From an uncultured Shewanella sp. (GTDB lineage Bacteria > Pseudomonadota > Gammaproteobacteria > Enterobacterales > Shewanellaceae): 64,000 nucleotides of DNA. The notes under the pieces are model-generated. The model ran no database searches. It had not been told where the DNA came from and worked only from the letters and a program-made list of their open reading frames with translations. Of the stretch, positions 38,448-47,963 are shown piece after piece. How positions within the stretch are numbered: the stretch's first letter is position 1; each line of letters starts with the position of its first letter. Made by a program: the position numbers and the translations under genes. The stretch spans positions 1 through 64,000 of the forward strand of contig NZ_CANLZC010000011.1 in NCBI RefSeq assembly GCF_947495455.1. Direction: 5' to 3'.

Positions 38448-38501
38448 CCCGTTAACTAGCCCGTTAATTAGCTTGTTAAGCAGCCCGTTGAGTTAGTTTG
38501 T
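38441..38501 (+). repeat. 12-bp tandem repeat array spanning the DUF1338 stop codon
   Basis: Two identical units TAACTAGCCCGT (38441-38452, 38453-38464) are followed by diverged copies TAATTAGCTTGT, TAAGCAGCCCGT and a 13-bp TGAGTTAGTTTGT. The first unit contains the TAG stop of the preceding gene. Because the period is a multiple of three, each copy brings an in-frame stop. Confidence 0.85.
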
Positions 38502-38525
38502 TAAATTAGAGATGATCATTGAAGA

Positions 38526-38549
38526 AGCCATTCAAATGAATGGCTTTTT
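38526..38549 (+). terminator. Terminator after DUF1338
   Basis: AGCCATTC (38526-38533), loop AAAT, GAATGGCT (38538-38545), then TTTT. Confidence 0.9.
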
Positions 38550-38596
38550 GTTAATAGTTCTTGTTAATGATTTCTTGTTAAAGGGGAGGTTAAAAT

Positions 38597-39418
38597 TTAA
38601 TCGATACTCGATAATTGAGCTGGGTTAATGACTAAACTTCTCACGCCATGGGCTTTTACTTCTTCAAAGACATTACTCTCGCACCATTTTCCTAAGCTAG
38701 TGATATTCAGTTTTTCGCACAAAGGTCGCACACTCCAAGTTACGCTTTTATTGGAGCAGTGAAGCTCACTGTATTGGGGGCCTGTTGTGGAGCCCAGAAA
38801 CTCGATGGGTTGCCCTGTATCTAAAGGTAGGGCTTTGGTTTGATAAAAATCACTTTGTTTTTCGACATCATAAGTAAAGTCATTAAAGTCGATGGCGCCA
38901 TCATCATTAACCAGAGTAAACACTTGTGCCTCGACTCTTAGGCTGGGATTTGCACAACTTGCCGTAGAGCAAGCCGCGAGTCCGACGCCTGGCTGGACAT
39001 CACAAGAGGAATAGACCCAATGCACTTCGACGGTATTGCCAGGAATGAGCCCATCACACATATTACCAGGAACAGGCATAACCTCTGCGTAATTTAAATT
39101 TTGGCTGATGTTACATTGATATCCGCCTCCAAGCCCCTTTGCATCCCCTCTGCCAGCATAAATATTAAAGGCTTTCGCCTTGTGCTCGGCATTATAATGA
39201 AAGTGAATATTGCATAAATTCATTTGAGTATAAGGTGGTGCAATACCAAATCTTTGATTATTTTCCCCTTCACCTTGTTTGATATTTCTGGGTGCTTGTG
39301 GACCAAAGCCTTCACAGGCTAGCTCGTCTGCCATTGCAAGTGTGGTTTGAGCCATAAGTATAAGGCTAAAAAGTAAGGTTGAGAGAGGCACTTTTTGAAT
39401 GGTTAAGCCCATAATCAA
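38597..39418 (-). CDS. Secreted delta-class carbonic anhydrase
   Basis: A 273-residue exported protein with a signal peptide (STLLFSLILMAQTTLAMA, to about residue 30). The sequence CEGFGPQAPRNI, MNLCNIHFHYNAEHKA (H72, H74, H79 as candidate zinc ligands), GNTVEVHWVYSSC and GKWCESNVFEEVKAHGVR follow the bacterial delta-class carbonic anhydrase pattern, first defined in diatoms. It would hydrate CO2 in the periplasm or outside the cell. Eight or more Cys in the mature part suggest disulfides. It is monocistronic, convergent with the DUF1338 gene and divergent from ahpC. Confidence 0.85.
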   Translation of the reverse strand: MIMGLTIQKVPLSTLLFSLILMAQTTLAMADELACEGFGPQAPRNIKQGEGENNQRFGIAPPYTQMNLCNIHFHYNAEHKAKAFNIYAGRGDAKGLGGGYQCNISQNLNYAEVMPVPGNMCDGLIPGNTVEVHWVYSSCDVQPGVGLAACSTASCANPSLRVEAQVFTLVNDDGAIDFNDFTYDVEKQSDFYQTKALPLDTGQPIEFLGSTTGPQYSELHCSNKSVTWSVRPLCEKLNITSLGKWCESNVFEEVKAHGVRSLVINPAQLSSID

Positions 39419-39652
39419 ATCCTTTTGTTCAATAGGGTATGAGTACTAAGTATAGTGAATAATTAACTCGAATATATTTTTTTAACTTATTGTTTTTAAT
39501 GTTGTAAATAAATTTACTAGACAGTTTACCCTTGCTTTTAAAAAACCGATTAAACCAATAGGTTTTATCCGTTATATTTAATATCACTCTTGTTCTATTA
39601 TTCTTGCATCGAAACAAAACACAGACTTTATTTTCGCATTTTGGAGCAAGCT

Positions 39653-40222
39653 ATGTATCAATCAATTATCAATACGCAAATTCAACCTTTCTCTGCAACG
39701 GCTTTTCATAAAGGGGATTTTCATCCTGTGACAGAGCAAGATTTATTGGGTAAGTGGTCAGTGGTTTTCTTCTACCCAGCAGATTTTACTTTTGTTTGTC
39801 CAACAGAGTTAGGCGACTTGGCGGATCATTATCAAAAACTACAAGACATGGGGGTTGAAGTTTACTCTGTGTCTACCGATACCCATTTTACTCATAAAGC
39901 TTGGCACGATAGCTCAGATACCATTAATAAAATTCAATACCCAATGATTGGTGATCCAACAGGAAAAATTAGCCGCAATTTTGGTGTGATGATTGAAGAA
40001 GATGGCTTAGCACTTCGCGGTACTTTTGTGATTAATCCGGAAGGTCAAATTAAAGTCGCTGAAGTTCATGATTTAGGTATTGGTCGTAGCGCATCAGAAC
40101 TTATTCGTAAAATTCAAGCCGCTCAGTATGTTGCGACACATGATGGTGAAGTTTGCCCAGCAGCATGGCAGCCAGGTGAAGAAACACTAGCGCCTTCTCT
40201 TGATTTAGTCGGTAAGATTTAA
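39653..40222 (+). CDS. ahpC: Alkyl hydroperoxide reductase peroxiredoxin subunit
   Basis: A typical 2-Cys peroxiredoxin of 189 aa. The peroxidatic Cys is C49 in FTFVCPTE, and the resolving Cys is C168 in GEVCPAAW. It reduces hydrogen peroxide and organic peroxides, and is re-reduced by AhpF encoded downstream. The start chosen is ATG 39653, because TTGGAG lies nine bases before it and AhpC proteins begin here; an open extension back to 39590 is not supported. A terminator separates it from ahpF, as is common for these unequally expressed partners. Confidence 0.97.
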   Translation: MYQSIINTQIQPFSATAFHKGDFHPVTEQDLLGKWSVVFFYPADFTFVCPTELGDLADHYQKLQDMGVEVYSVSTDTHFTHKAWHDSSDTINKIQYPMIGDPTGKISRNFGVMIEEDGLALRGTFVINPEGQIKVAEVHDLGIGRSASELIRKIQAAQYVATHDGEVCPAAWQPGEETLAPSLDLVGKI

Positions 40223-40281
40223 CCTTTTATGGTCACGCATTTTGAAAGCTCCTTTAATGAGTCGGGAGCATTCAATTGACC

Positions 40282-40330
40282 AAGCTGAGTCTGTCACCCC
40301 CTGATCGATGGGCTCAGCTTTTTTATTTTT
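40282..40330 (+). terminator. ahpC terminator / attenuator before ahpF
   Basis: AAGCTGAG (40282-40289) pairs with CTCAGCTT (40313-40320), followed by a TTTTATTTTT tract. Partial read-through would explain higher ahpC than ahpF expression. Confidence 0.8.
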
Positions 40331-40387
40331 TGTCTTTATTTTTCTTTCTTTTTACAACGTGAGATCACTTTTGTCTTAGGAGTCGTT

Positions 40388-42007
40388 ATGTTGAATGCGA
40401 ATATGAAAACTCAACTGAAAACCTATTTACAGAACCTTAAGCGCCCAGTTGAACTTGTCGTATCGGCAGATGATACGGCTAAAGCAAAAGAGTTAGCCAG
40501 TTTAGCTCAGGATATTACTCAGTTATCTGATTTAGTGACATTGACCACACAAGTCGGGAAGCGGACACCTTCTATGAAGGTGACGAGTCCAATTGGTTCC
40601 GATCAAGCACAAACCAGCATAACTTTCGCCGGGATCCCCATGGGGCATGAATTTACTTCTTTAGTCTTGGCATTACTGCATACAGGTGGGCATCCCATTA
40701 AATTAGCCCCTGAATTGATTGAGCAAATTAGTGCGCTAACGGGTGAGTATCGTTTTGAAACTTATGTGTCTTTAAGCTGCCAAACATGCCCTGAAGTGGT
40801 ACAAGCCTTAAATATGATGGCGGCGATCAATCCCAATATTCAGCACGTGATGATCGATGGTGCTTTGTTTCAAGAAGAAGTCGAAGAGCGCAATGTGATG
40901 GCGGTGCCTTCAGTCTTTTTAAATGGTGAGCCTTTCTCCGTTGGCCGTATCACTGTGGTGGATATTTTAAATAAAATTGATGTGAATGCCCAAAGCCGAC
41001 AAGCAGAAAAATTAAATGAAAAAGATCCCTTTGAAGTTTTAGTGGTTGGAGGTGGCCCAGCAGGCGCATCGGCGGCCATTTATGCGGCGAGAAAAGGACT
41101 TAGAACGGGAATTGTTGCGGATAAATTTGGTGGCCAAGTGGCCGAAACCGTAGGTATTGAAAATTTTATTTCAGTGAAAGCCACCGAAGGCCCTAAATTG
41201 GTAGCGAACCTTGAAGCTCATGTGAATGATTATGATGTTGATATTATGGATAATCAGCGGGCATTATCACTTCAATCGAGTAAAAATTCAGATCAGTTAT
41301 TTGAACTTGAGCTGCAAAGCGGTGCTGTGATAAAGAGTCGTACCGTATTGCTGGCAACGGGGGCTCGCTGGCGTGAAATGAATGTACCAGGAGAGCAAGA
41401 GTATCGAGGTAAAGGCGTGGCCTATTGTCCTCACTGTGATGGGCCATTATTTAAAGGTAAGCGTGTCGCAGTCATAGGAGGGGGGAATTCAGGTATAGAA
41501 GCGGCAATTGATTTGGCCAATATAGTAGAACATGTCACGGTATTGGAGTTTGATTCAAGCTTAAGAGCCGATGAAGTCTTACAAAGAAAAGCCCGCTCTA
41601 TGGGCAATATTGACATTATTACTCAAGCTATGACCACTGAAGTGACTGGCGATGGTAAGCGAGTCAATGGGCTTAACTATACAGATAGAGTTACAGGTGA
41701 GTCCCATCATGTTGCACTTGAGGGTATTTTTGTACAAATTGGCTTAGTGCCAAACAGTGAATGGCTAAAAGAGACGATTGATTTGACCCCAAGAGGCGAA
41801 ATAATCGTCGATGGAAAAGGGCAAACATCACTGCCGGGTGTGTTTGCAGCAGGTGATGTGACGAACTCGGCTTACAAACAAATCATTATTGCCATGGGAA
41901 GCGGCGCAACGGCATCACTTGGTGCATTTGATCACCTCATTCGCACTCAAGAGAGTATGGATGAAAAGATAGCGTCAGAAAATATTGACAAAAATCAGGC
42001 AGCCTAA
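40388..42007 (+). CDS. ahpF: Alkyl hydroperoxide reductase flavoprotein subunit
   Basis: A 539-residue NADH:peroxiredoxin disulfide reductase. The N-terminal double-thioredoxin-fold domain carries the redox pair C131/C134 in LSCQTCPE. The thioredoxin-reductase-like part has FAD-binding [20 protein letters not shown] from residue 219, the second pair C347/C350 in YCPHCDG, NAD-binding [12 protein letters not shown], and FAAGDVT at the end. Residue spacing is as in E. coli AhpF. It is preceded by TTAGGAGTCGTT. Confidence 0.97.
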   Translation: MLNANMKTQLKTYLQNLKRPVELVVSADDTAKAKELASLAQDITQLSDLVTLTTQVGKRTPSMKVTSPIGSDQAQTSITFAGIPMGHEFTSLVLALLHTGGHPIKLAPELIEQISALTGEYRFETYVSLSCQTCPEVVQALNMMAAINPNIQHVMIDGALFQEEVEERNVMAVPSVFLNGEPFSVGRITVVDILNKIDVNAQSRQAEKLNEKDPFEVLVVGGGPAGASAAIYAARKGLRTGIVADKFGGQVAETVGIENFISVKATEGPKLVANLEAHVNDYDVDIMDNQRALSLQSSKNSDQLFELELQSGAVIKSRTVLLATGARWREMNVPGEQEYRGKGVAYCPHCDGPLFKGKRVAVIGGGNSGIEAAIDLANIVEHVTVLEFDSSLRADEVLQRKARSMGNIDIITQAMTTEVTGDGKRVNGLNYTDRVTGESHHVALEGIFVQIGLVPNSEWLKETIDLTPRGEIIVDGKGQTSLPGVFAAGDVTNSAYKQIIIAMGSGATASLGAFDHLIRTQESMDEKIASENIDKNQAA

Positions 42008-42084
42008 TGTCGTCAATATGATTGCAAATTGAAGTGTTAAAGGTCATTTTTTATTAAGACTCTTTTACCTAAGATTGTTCAATA

Positions 42085-42366
42085 TATACCCGTGATACTT
42101 GAAGATGCATGTTTTCAGAGCCTGTAAAAGTGCCTAATTCAAGGCGTATTATTGCAAGAATGCTTATTGCCTTTTAAGATGATACAACGCAGAAGTCGGT
42201 GCTTTTACAGACTCCCAAGGGGCTGGCCTCTTTATATGTAAAAGCAAGGCCTTTTATACTGCGTTATTGAACATCAGCTTAGAATAACTAGGCACGCTGT
42301 TCAAAGCCTTGCCTAAAAGGCTTTTAATTCCAGCTGAATCCTGCATCTTCAAGTATCACGGGTATA
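42085..42366. mobile_element. 282-bp MITE-like element with perfect 25-bp terminal inverted repeats
   Basis: The left end (42085-42109) starts TATACCCGTGATACTTGAAG. The right end (42342-42366) is its exact reverse complement over 25 bases. The interior is non-coding and holds smaller inverted repeats (AAGGCCTTTT and AAAGCCTTGCCTAAAAGG regions). Its interior resembles that of the element at 63009-63268: both have AAGGCG(T/C)ATTATTG, (G)CAAC..AGAAGT, GCGTT(G/A)TTGA, TAGAAT.ACTA.GC and TTTT.ATTCCAGCTGA in the same order. It lies between ahpF and the AspT-like gene and abuts the latter's terminator. Confidence 0.85.
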
Positions 42367-42395
42367 AAAAGGTGAGCGGATAGTTCACCTTTTTA
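42366..42395 (-). terminator. Terminator of the AspT-like transporter gene
   Basis: AAAAAGGTGA (42366-42375) pairs with TCACCTTTTT (42385-42394). It gives T-tracts on both strands and ends the leftward gene. Confidence 0.85.
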
Positions 42396-42405
42396 TGTTG
42401 CTTAT

Positions 42406-44154
42406 TCAATACATCATCATACTTAAATACCCTAAAATCAGCACTAGCATTGAGGTGAGGGCGTAAGGGACGGGATAGCCGATAGCAGGAATATCACTTT
42501 GACAAATCTCTTGTGCCCCTTTCATTGCGGGTGTGCTATTGCGCGCACCCGCACAAGCGCCCGCTAAAATAGCCGGATTCATTTTACGAATGTAAAAACC
42601 ATATAGCCAAGCGAGAAGAGGTGGCACAAGTGCCCCAATGAGGCCTAATATCGCAATTTTGATGACGATAATACTCTGAAATGAGTCTAAAATTTTAGGC
42701 CCGACGCTGGTGGCCAAAACAGCGACAAACAGGCTTAAGCCAATATCTTGTAAAAAGCTTCGGGCTCCTTCACTCATAGGGCCACCAAAAGCGGGATTAC
42801 GAGTGCGTAAAAAAGAAAAAATAATCCCTGTTAACATACAAGCTGCGGATGTGCCCAATGCGAAGGGGATCCCTGAAATATTGACGCTTAAATGGCCAAA
42901 GATGTAACCGATCAATAATGACAGCGCCAAATAAAAGGTCTCGGTAATAGTACTTTCAACGATTGGTGTACACTTGAGTTTACTCGCGGCTTGCTGAACG
43001 CACCAATCCGATCCGGCGACGCGAATAACATCGCCCATTTCGACTTGAGTTTGAGGCAGAATAGGCAGTTGATGGCCTTGTCGAAAGAGCGCTTTAAGGT
43101 ACAAACCAAACCCGATATCTTGGCTCAATTGTGCAATGGATTTACCAATGTAAGGTGATTGGCCTAAGTGTAAATCGGCAACTTCAATATCGATGTTTCG
43201 CGCTCTCGGTTCATCGACTTCGGTGCCTATGTGACTTTCACCTTCAGCAATGAGTTGATGGTATTGACCGCGAACGCCGATAATATCGCCAAGTTGGAGT
43301 TTGGGGTTATCTGCGGCTTTTAACACCTTATTTTGTCGAATGACTCGTAATACTGTGGCTTGAGGATTAAGCTGATACAGACTTTCAGGTGTTTGATTGA
43401 CTAATTCCTCATGTTCTACGCGATAGGCACGGACATCGAGTGGTAATACGCCTACATTGGAAAATCCGACTGTACTGGGTAGGGCTTCATTGTCTTTTCC
43501 TGAGCCAAAATCTTTTTCGGCTTGAACACCGGCTGTTACAGGGTTTTGACCAAAGAGTGTCGGCAGATATTTGATTAAAAGGATGATAAAAATACTCGAT
43601 AGGATATAACTAATGGCGTAACCTGCGGCAATGTTAGCACTGACTTGATCTAAAGTGATGCCATCGGGAGCCTTAAATGCGCCAGAGGTGATGGCTGATT
43701 GCGCGACGCCCATTACCGCTGTCACAGTATAGCTGCCAGAGATAATACCTGCGGCATAACCAGGCGCTAGGTTGAATAGCTTGGCGCCCCAAAAAATAAT
43801 GATGAAATTACTGAAAACAACAATCAGGCCTATTACAATAAAATCCAAGCTACCGCGGGCGAGTCCTGAAAAAAATTGGGGCCCGACTTTCATGCCTATG
43901 GCATACATAAACATCATGAGAAAAATATCAGAGACGAGCCCTGGCGCATTGATTGTGAGCCCATAAAATGAAAAGGCGCTCAGGGCGATGAGCACGCTGA
44001 TCAATAGCGTGCCAGCAGTGGCACCTAAGTTAATGCCTTTAATGCTCAACTTGCCTAATGGGTAGCCTAAGCTGATGGCAAGAAATAAAAACACAAACGG
44101 ATTATTAGCAATATAGTGAAAGATAAAATCAATCATAGAATTTATAGATACCAT
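42406..44154 (-). CDS. AspT/YidE-family transporter with RCK_C domains
   Basis: A 582-residue membrane protein of the aspartate:alanine exchanger (AAE) family. Two bundles of about five TM segments (residues 15-200 and 405-580) flank a hydrophilic centre with two TrkA-C-like domains (VLRVIRQNKVLKAADNPKLQ and GKSIAQLSQDIGFGLYLKAL). Family motifs are seen in FLMMFMYAIGMKVGPQFF, GYAAGIISGSYTVTAVMG and ILAGACAGARNSTPAM. Characterised members exchange aspartate and alanine or export succinate. The substrate here is not determinable. It has its own terminator. Confidence 0.88.
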   Translation of the reverse strand: MVSINSMIDFIFHYIANNPFVFLFLAISLGYPLGKLSIKGINLGATAGTLLISVLIALSAFSFYGLTINAPGLVSDIFLMMFMYAIGMKVGPQFFSGLARGSLDFIVIGLIVVFSNFIIIFWGAKLFNLAPGYAAGIISGSYTVTAVMGVAQSAITSGAFKAPDGITLDQVSANIAAGYAISYILSSIFIILLIKYLPTLFGQNPVTAGVQAEKDFGSGKDNEALPSTVGFSNVGVLPLDVRAYRVEHEELVNQTPESLYQLNPQATVLRVIRQNKVLKAADNPKLQLGDIIGVRGQYHQLIAEGESHIGTEVDEPRARNIDIEVADLHLGQSPYIGKSIAQLSQDIGFGLYLKALFRQGHQLPILPQTQVEMGDVIRVAGSDWCVQQAASKLKCTPIVESTITETFYLALSLLIGYIFGHLSVNISGIPFALGTSAACMLTGIIFSFLRTRNPAFGGPMSEGARSFLQDIGLSLFVAVLATSVGPKILDSFQSIIVIKIAILGLIGALVPPLLAWLYGFYIRKMNPAILAGACAGARNSTPAMKGAQEICQSDIPAIGYPVPYALTSMLVLILGYLSMMMY

Positions 44155-44392
44155 TTTGTGTTACCGAGTATTTGTTCAGGAGTGTATGAGTTATTTACTC
44201 ATGATTGTGTCAGTTCAATATTACCTGTATTCATTCAGTACAATATGATTTCATTTATTTGTTCAGAGGGGTTGAGTTGTCAGGCCCCAAATTCTGTGGT
44301 TAATGCACAGTATGGTCAATGGAGCCTTTTTTGTGAAATTTTGCTGTCAAGGATCGATTTATGTTATTGCCCAGTTTATGTCATGGTACAGT

Positions 44393-45307
44393 TTATGTCA
44401 TTGTCAGTTCACTTCTATGAGGAATAGCGGCTTGAGCGCCGTGGCGAGTAACCGTTATTCCTGCAGCTTGATTTGCAAATCTAACGGCCTGATGTAATGG
44501 CATGTTTTCAGCTAGGCCTACCATTAATGCACCATTAAAGGTATCGCCTGCGGCAACGGTATCGAGGGCCTTAGCAGGGGAGGTTGAAATTAATTGACCT
44601 TCACCTTCTTCACTGACATAGGCCCCTTGGCTGCCAAGGGTTATGATGACGCATTTGACGTCGATATGATGTAATGTGTTTGCGGCTTGCTGCGCACTGA
44701 AAGCATCAGTGACTCTAATGCCTGTTAATTCAAATGCTTCTGTTTCATTGGGCGTAATAATGTCTACAAGAGAGAGGATACTTGCATCGAGTTTTTTTGC
44801 CGGAGCCGGATTGAGTATGGTTTGGCATTGTTTTTGTTTAGCGAGTAACAAGGCTTGTTTAACTGTATCCAGTGGAATTTCTAATTGTAATAATAAGAAT
44901 TGGGCTTGCGTGAATAAATTATCCTGTTTGACTAACATTTTGGGTAATAATTTATCATTTGCTCCCGCGTTGGCGGCAATGCAGTTTTCACCTTGACTAT
45001 CGATAAAGATCATGGCGCTACCCGTATTTTCATTATCGATGAAAGTGATTGCCTCAAGGTTGAGGCCATCTTTTTTCCATTGCGCGCACATATTTTTAGC
45101 GATGGGATCGCTTCCTAATGCGCTGATAAAGTGTACCTTAGTCGATGGTGCACATAAGCGGGCACAGGCAACGGCTTGATTGGCGCCTTTTCCTCCAAAA
45201 TGAACTTGATAGTCTTGTGTCATACAGGTTTCCCCTGCTGTAGGGAGCTGTTTTACGTGCATGACATGATCAATATTACTGCTGCCTAAAATTAAAAGTG
45301 TTGTCAT
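44393..45307 (-). CDS. rbsK: Ribokinase
   Basis: A 304-residue PfkB-family sugar kinase. It has the N-terminal LILGSSNIDHVM and GGKGANQAVACARL (first PfkB signature). The second signature is LDTVAAGDTFNGAL, with catalytic Asp and anion-hole Gly. It phosphorylates ribose at O5. The start is set at ATG 45305-45307, where homologues begin. A longer open frame back to 45358 adds 17 residues without a ribosome-binding site. No ribose transport genes are adjacent, so it may salvage ribose from nucleosides. Confidence 0.92.
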   Translation of the reverse strand: MTTLLILGSSNIDHVMHVKQLPTAGETCMTQDYQVHFGGKGANQAVACARLCAPSTKVHFISALGSDPIAKNMCAQWKKDGLNLEAITFIDNENTGSAMIFIDSQGENCIAANAGANDKLLPKMLVKQDNLFTQAQFLLLQLEIPLDTVKQALLLAKQKQCQTILNPAPAKKLDASILSLVDIITPNETEAFELTGIRVTDAFSAQQAANTLHHIDVKCVIITLGSQGAYVSEEGEGQLISTSPAKALDTVAAGDTFNGALMVGLAENMPLHQAVRFANQAAGITVTRHGAQAAIPHRSELTMT

Positions 45308-45514
45308 AGTGAAATCTTCTGTTTGGCTGGCATGAAGAGTTAGCTTATATATACTCAAATGCTTTGAATATGCAAGGTCAGGGGAGTTTTTGTTGCGTGG
45401 GTATAAAAAAGGAAATACAAAGGATGGATTGTTAGGCCAAAGTCTATGCTCTATAATGCCGTCAAATTGTGGGTTAATAACATGATTTTATAAAATAAAA
45501 ATAAAATGTCAGTT

Positions 45515-45735
45515 TTCAAGGTGCCCAGCGCCGCTTTTTATTAGGCGTATAGGGATAATCGGGAAGTTTGTGAAAGTCAAACACTGCCCCCGCAACGGTA
45601 AAGGTTCATTAAGCAATCTATTAAATAGGTTGTTGATTGACTCAAGTCCGGAGACCGGCCTTAAAGATGATCTTGATGATTTCGGTGGGCAGATCTCAAG
45701 ATGCGATGAATAAATGATCCGTGCATGAGTACGAT
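45515..45735 (+). promoter_or_regulatory. Cobalamin (B12) riboswitch
   Basis: The leader upstream of the TonB-dependent receptor contains the conserved cobalamin-element core in order: AAGGTGCCCAGCGCC, GGGAAGTTTGTGAAA, CACTGCCCCCGCAACGGTAA (45582-45601), and AAGTCCGGAGACCGGCC (45644-45660). A downstream GGTGGGCAG segment (45683-45691) could base-pair with the aptamer core or mask the start region. Adenosylcobalamin binding would repress the downstream receptor gene. Confidence 0.93.
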
Positions 45736-45791
45736 TTTATTGATTTCACGTGACAATTTGCTCCGTTTATCCTTTGGGAGAATAAAGGTAA

Positions 45792-47873
45792 ATGGGTATA
45801 CAAGTAATAAAAAAAACGCCACTATTGAGCGCCGTAAACAAGAGTTCTAAAAGGGTTAAGTTAACATTATTGTCTTCACTAGTTTCGTCATTTTTTTGGT
45901 CGACAGCCGCTGTTTCGGCTCAAAATGCCGAAGAAGATAAGATGCAGAATAAGCAAGATAAGATAGGCAAGCAAAGCGTCTCTTATCCAAGCGATTCGAA
46001 TATTGAAGATGTGATCACTGTCATTGGTCGAAATATTAATACGCCGCTGAATATTGCTGCCAATGTGAATGTTATCGACAGTACGGACATAGCTCTCAGT
46101 GGCGCGACGACATTAACGGATGTATTACGAGGACAAAGCGGTATTCAAATCACCGATAGCAATAGTGGTCCTGTCTTTGCTATGCGGGGTTTTAGTGGTA
46201 GTCAAGCCAGCAATAACACCCTTATTTTAATGGATGGTCGCCGTTTAAATAACATTGATATTGCCGCGCCGAGTGTGGATGCGATTCCACTGAATTTAGT
46301 GGAAAGAGTCGAGATATTATCGGGTAGTGCGGGCGTGCTTTATGGGGATCAGGCTGTGGGTGGCGTTATTAATATTGTAACCCGTTCTCCTGAGGATACC
46401 GGAGGCAAGGTGCAATTGTTAGGCGGGACACATGATACTATTGAAGGCCGCGCAAATGTATCTGTGAATATCAATGATGACTGGAGTGTTTATTTAGCCG
46501 GTAGCCAAAATAATAGCGATAATTATCGAAAACATAATAGTAATAAAACAGGTTCAATTTTAGGTCGTCTTCAATACCAAACGGCAGTGGATGATTTTTT
46601 TGTTGAAACCCGTTATTACGATAACGAGCAAGATTTACCGGATGCCTTAACCGCCGAGGAATACCAAAGGGATCCTCGCCAAGCGGGAAGCGTAATAGGC
46701 TGGCAACATGAAATGACCAATGCCAGTCGCGGTGGTTATCGTCACCAGTTTAATGAGATCTGGGCATTGTCAGCCGATGCCACTTATACGGATTCATTAG
46801 TTAACTCCAGTTATACTTTTTCTACTGGCCCGAGTCCATTGCGAACTGAGCGAAGTTTGTTAGAACTACAGCCTAAAGTGACGGCAAGCTTTTCGACCGC
46901 ATCAGGAGATATCAACCTGATTTTAGGCGTTGATTATCATTTAGGGGATGCAAAGTATACCGCTTCTTATATGAATCGTACTGATGAGCAAAACATGATC
47001 AGTGCCTATAGCCAAGTGACAGTGCCATTAACCTCATCCCTCAGCTTAGTGACGGGTGGGCGTTATGCTTATGTCGAAGATGAATTAACTGATATGACAG
47101 CGTTTCCTGAGGGCGTTGATTTAGATAATGATGCGACGGCATTTGAATTAGGCCTGAATTATAGACCGACAAATGCGCATCGTTTGTATGTGCGGGCTGA
47201 GACAAATTATCGCTTCGCGAAGGTCGATGAGCAAACATACACTTCACCGGGGGTGTACGGTCTAAAGCCACAAACAGGTGAGTCCTATGAGGCGGGGTGG
47301 GATTGGGTCGGTGCCAAGCAAACCCTAAGGCTTAATGCATATCGCCTCGATTTAGAAAATGAAATATTATTCGATTCATCTGCAGAATCACCTAGTGGTG
47401 GGTATTATGGTGCCAATATCAATGCTGATCCCAATAGGCGTTATGGTGCTAGCCTAGATTGGGATTGGCAAGTATTAAGTGCTTGGCAAGTCGGTCTCGA
47501 TTATAATTATATTGATGCCGAATTTACCAAGGGAGAGAATAAAGGTAAGGCGTTGCCTTGGGTGGCTAAGCATACGGCCAGAGCCTTTAGTAGTGTGGAT
47601 GTGACTGAAGATTTACAAGCCTTTATTGAGGCGGTTTATCATGGCCGTCAATATTTACAAGGGGACTTTGCTAATGTCGGTCCCAAAATTGATGGCTATA
47701 CTCTGACCAATATCGCACTGAACTATACCCTTAATGATTGGCTCGGCAGTATTCGTGTGGATAATCTGTTTAATCAAAAATACGCTAGTTCAGGGAATTA
47801 TCAGTATGGTGCCGACACTTATTATCCCGGCAGCGAAAGACAATTAACCCTATCTATTGGCTACAGTTTTTAG
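45792..47873 (+). CDS. btuB: TonB-dependent outer-membrane receptor, probably for cobalamin (BtuB-like)
   Basis: A 693-residue receptor. It has a signal peptide (LTLLSSLVSSFFWSTAAVSA, about residues 26-45), a TonB box (EDVITVIG), and a plug domain with LTDVLRGQSGIQI and GGVINIVTR. A 22-strand barrel ends in the aromatic LTLSIGYSF. The B12 riboswitch in its leader is the main reason to call cobalamin rather than siderophore as ligand. It is 80-100 residues longer than E. coli BtuB, so a related corrinoid specificity is possible. It is not followed by btuCDF. Confidence 0.87.
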   Translation: MGIQVIKKTPLLSAVNKSSKRVKLTLLSSLVSSFFWSTAAVSAQNAEEDKMQNKQDKIGKQSVSYPSDSNIEDVITVIGRNINTPLNIAANVNVIDSTDIALSGATTLTDVLRGQSGIQITDSNSGPVFAMRGFSGSQASNNTLILMDGRRLNNIDIAAPSVDAIPLNLVERVEILSGSAGVLYGDQAVGGVINIVTRSPEDTGGKVQLLGGTHDTIEGRANVSVNINDDWSVYLAGSQNNSDNYRKHNSNKTGSILGRLQYQTAVDDFFVETRYYDNEQDLPDALTAEEYQRDPRQAGSVIGWQHEMTNASRGGYRHQFNEIWALSADATYTDSLVNSSYTFSTGPSPLRTERSLLELQPKVTASFSTASGDINLILGVDYHLGDAKYTASYMNRTDEQNMISAYSQVTVPLTSSLSLVTGGRYAYVEDELTDMTAFPEGVDLDNDATAFELGLNYRPTNAHRLYVRAETNYRFAKVDEQTYTSPGVYGLKPQTGESYEAGWDWVGAKQTLRLNAYRLDLENEILFDSSAESPSGGYYGANINADPNRRYGASLDWDWQVLSAWQVGLDYNYIDAEFTKGENKGKALPWVAKHTARAFSSVDVTEDLQAFIEAVYHGRQYLQGDFANVGPKIDGYTLTNIALNYTLNDWLGSIRVDNLFNQKYASSGNYQYGADTYYPGSERQLTLSIGYSF

Positions 47874-47907
47874 TTATTGATAATCTATAAGTGTTACTCA
47901 AAAAGTG

Positions 47908-47951
47908 CCCCCTTATTAAGAGCCCTTCACTCTTAATAAGGGGGGGGGGGG
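47908..47951. terminator. Strong hairpin with a 12-G homopolymer
   Basis: CCCCCTTATTAAGAG (47908-47922) pairs with CTCTTAATAAGGGGG (47930-47944). The right arm runs into a tract of 12 G (47940-47951). In the leftward direction it is followed by CACTTTTTG and ends the barrel gene at 47964; in the rightward direction it ends the receptor gene. Confidence 0.8.
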
Positions 47952-47963
47952 AAGGAGCATTCA

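Larger units (their letters stand above)
42008..42405. other. Intergenic region holding a MITE-like element
   Basis: Apart from the repeat element at 42085-42366 and the terminator at 42366-42395 nothing is seen. No gene. Confidence 0.7.

Noticed and set aside
39540-39650. OxyR site upstream of ahpC
   Set aside because: ATAGGT-like pieces are present, but the four spaced ATAG elements are not convincing.
39590-39652. N-terminal extension of ahpC
   Set aside because: No ribosome-binding site; AhpC proteins start at the position of ATG 39653, which has TTGGAG upstream.
44116-44497. Two overlapping plus-strand frames between the AspT-like and ribokinase genes
   Set aside because: They overlap the ends of both neighbouring genes, with poor start context and composition.
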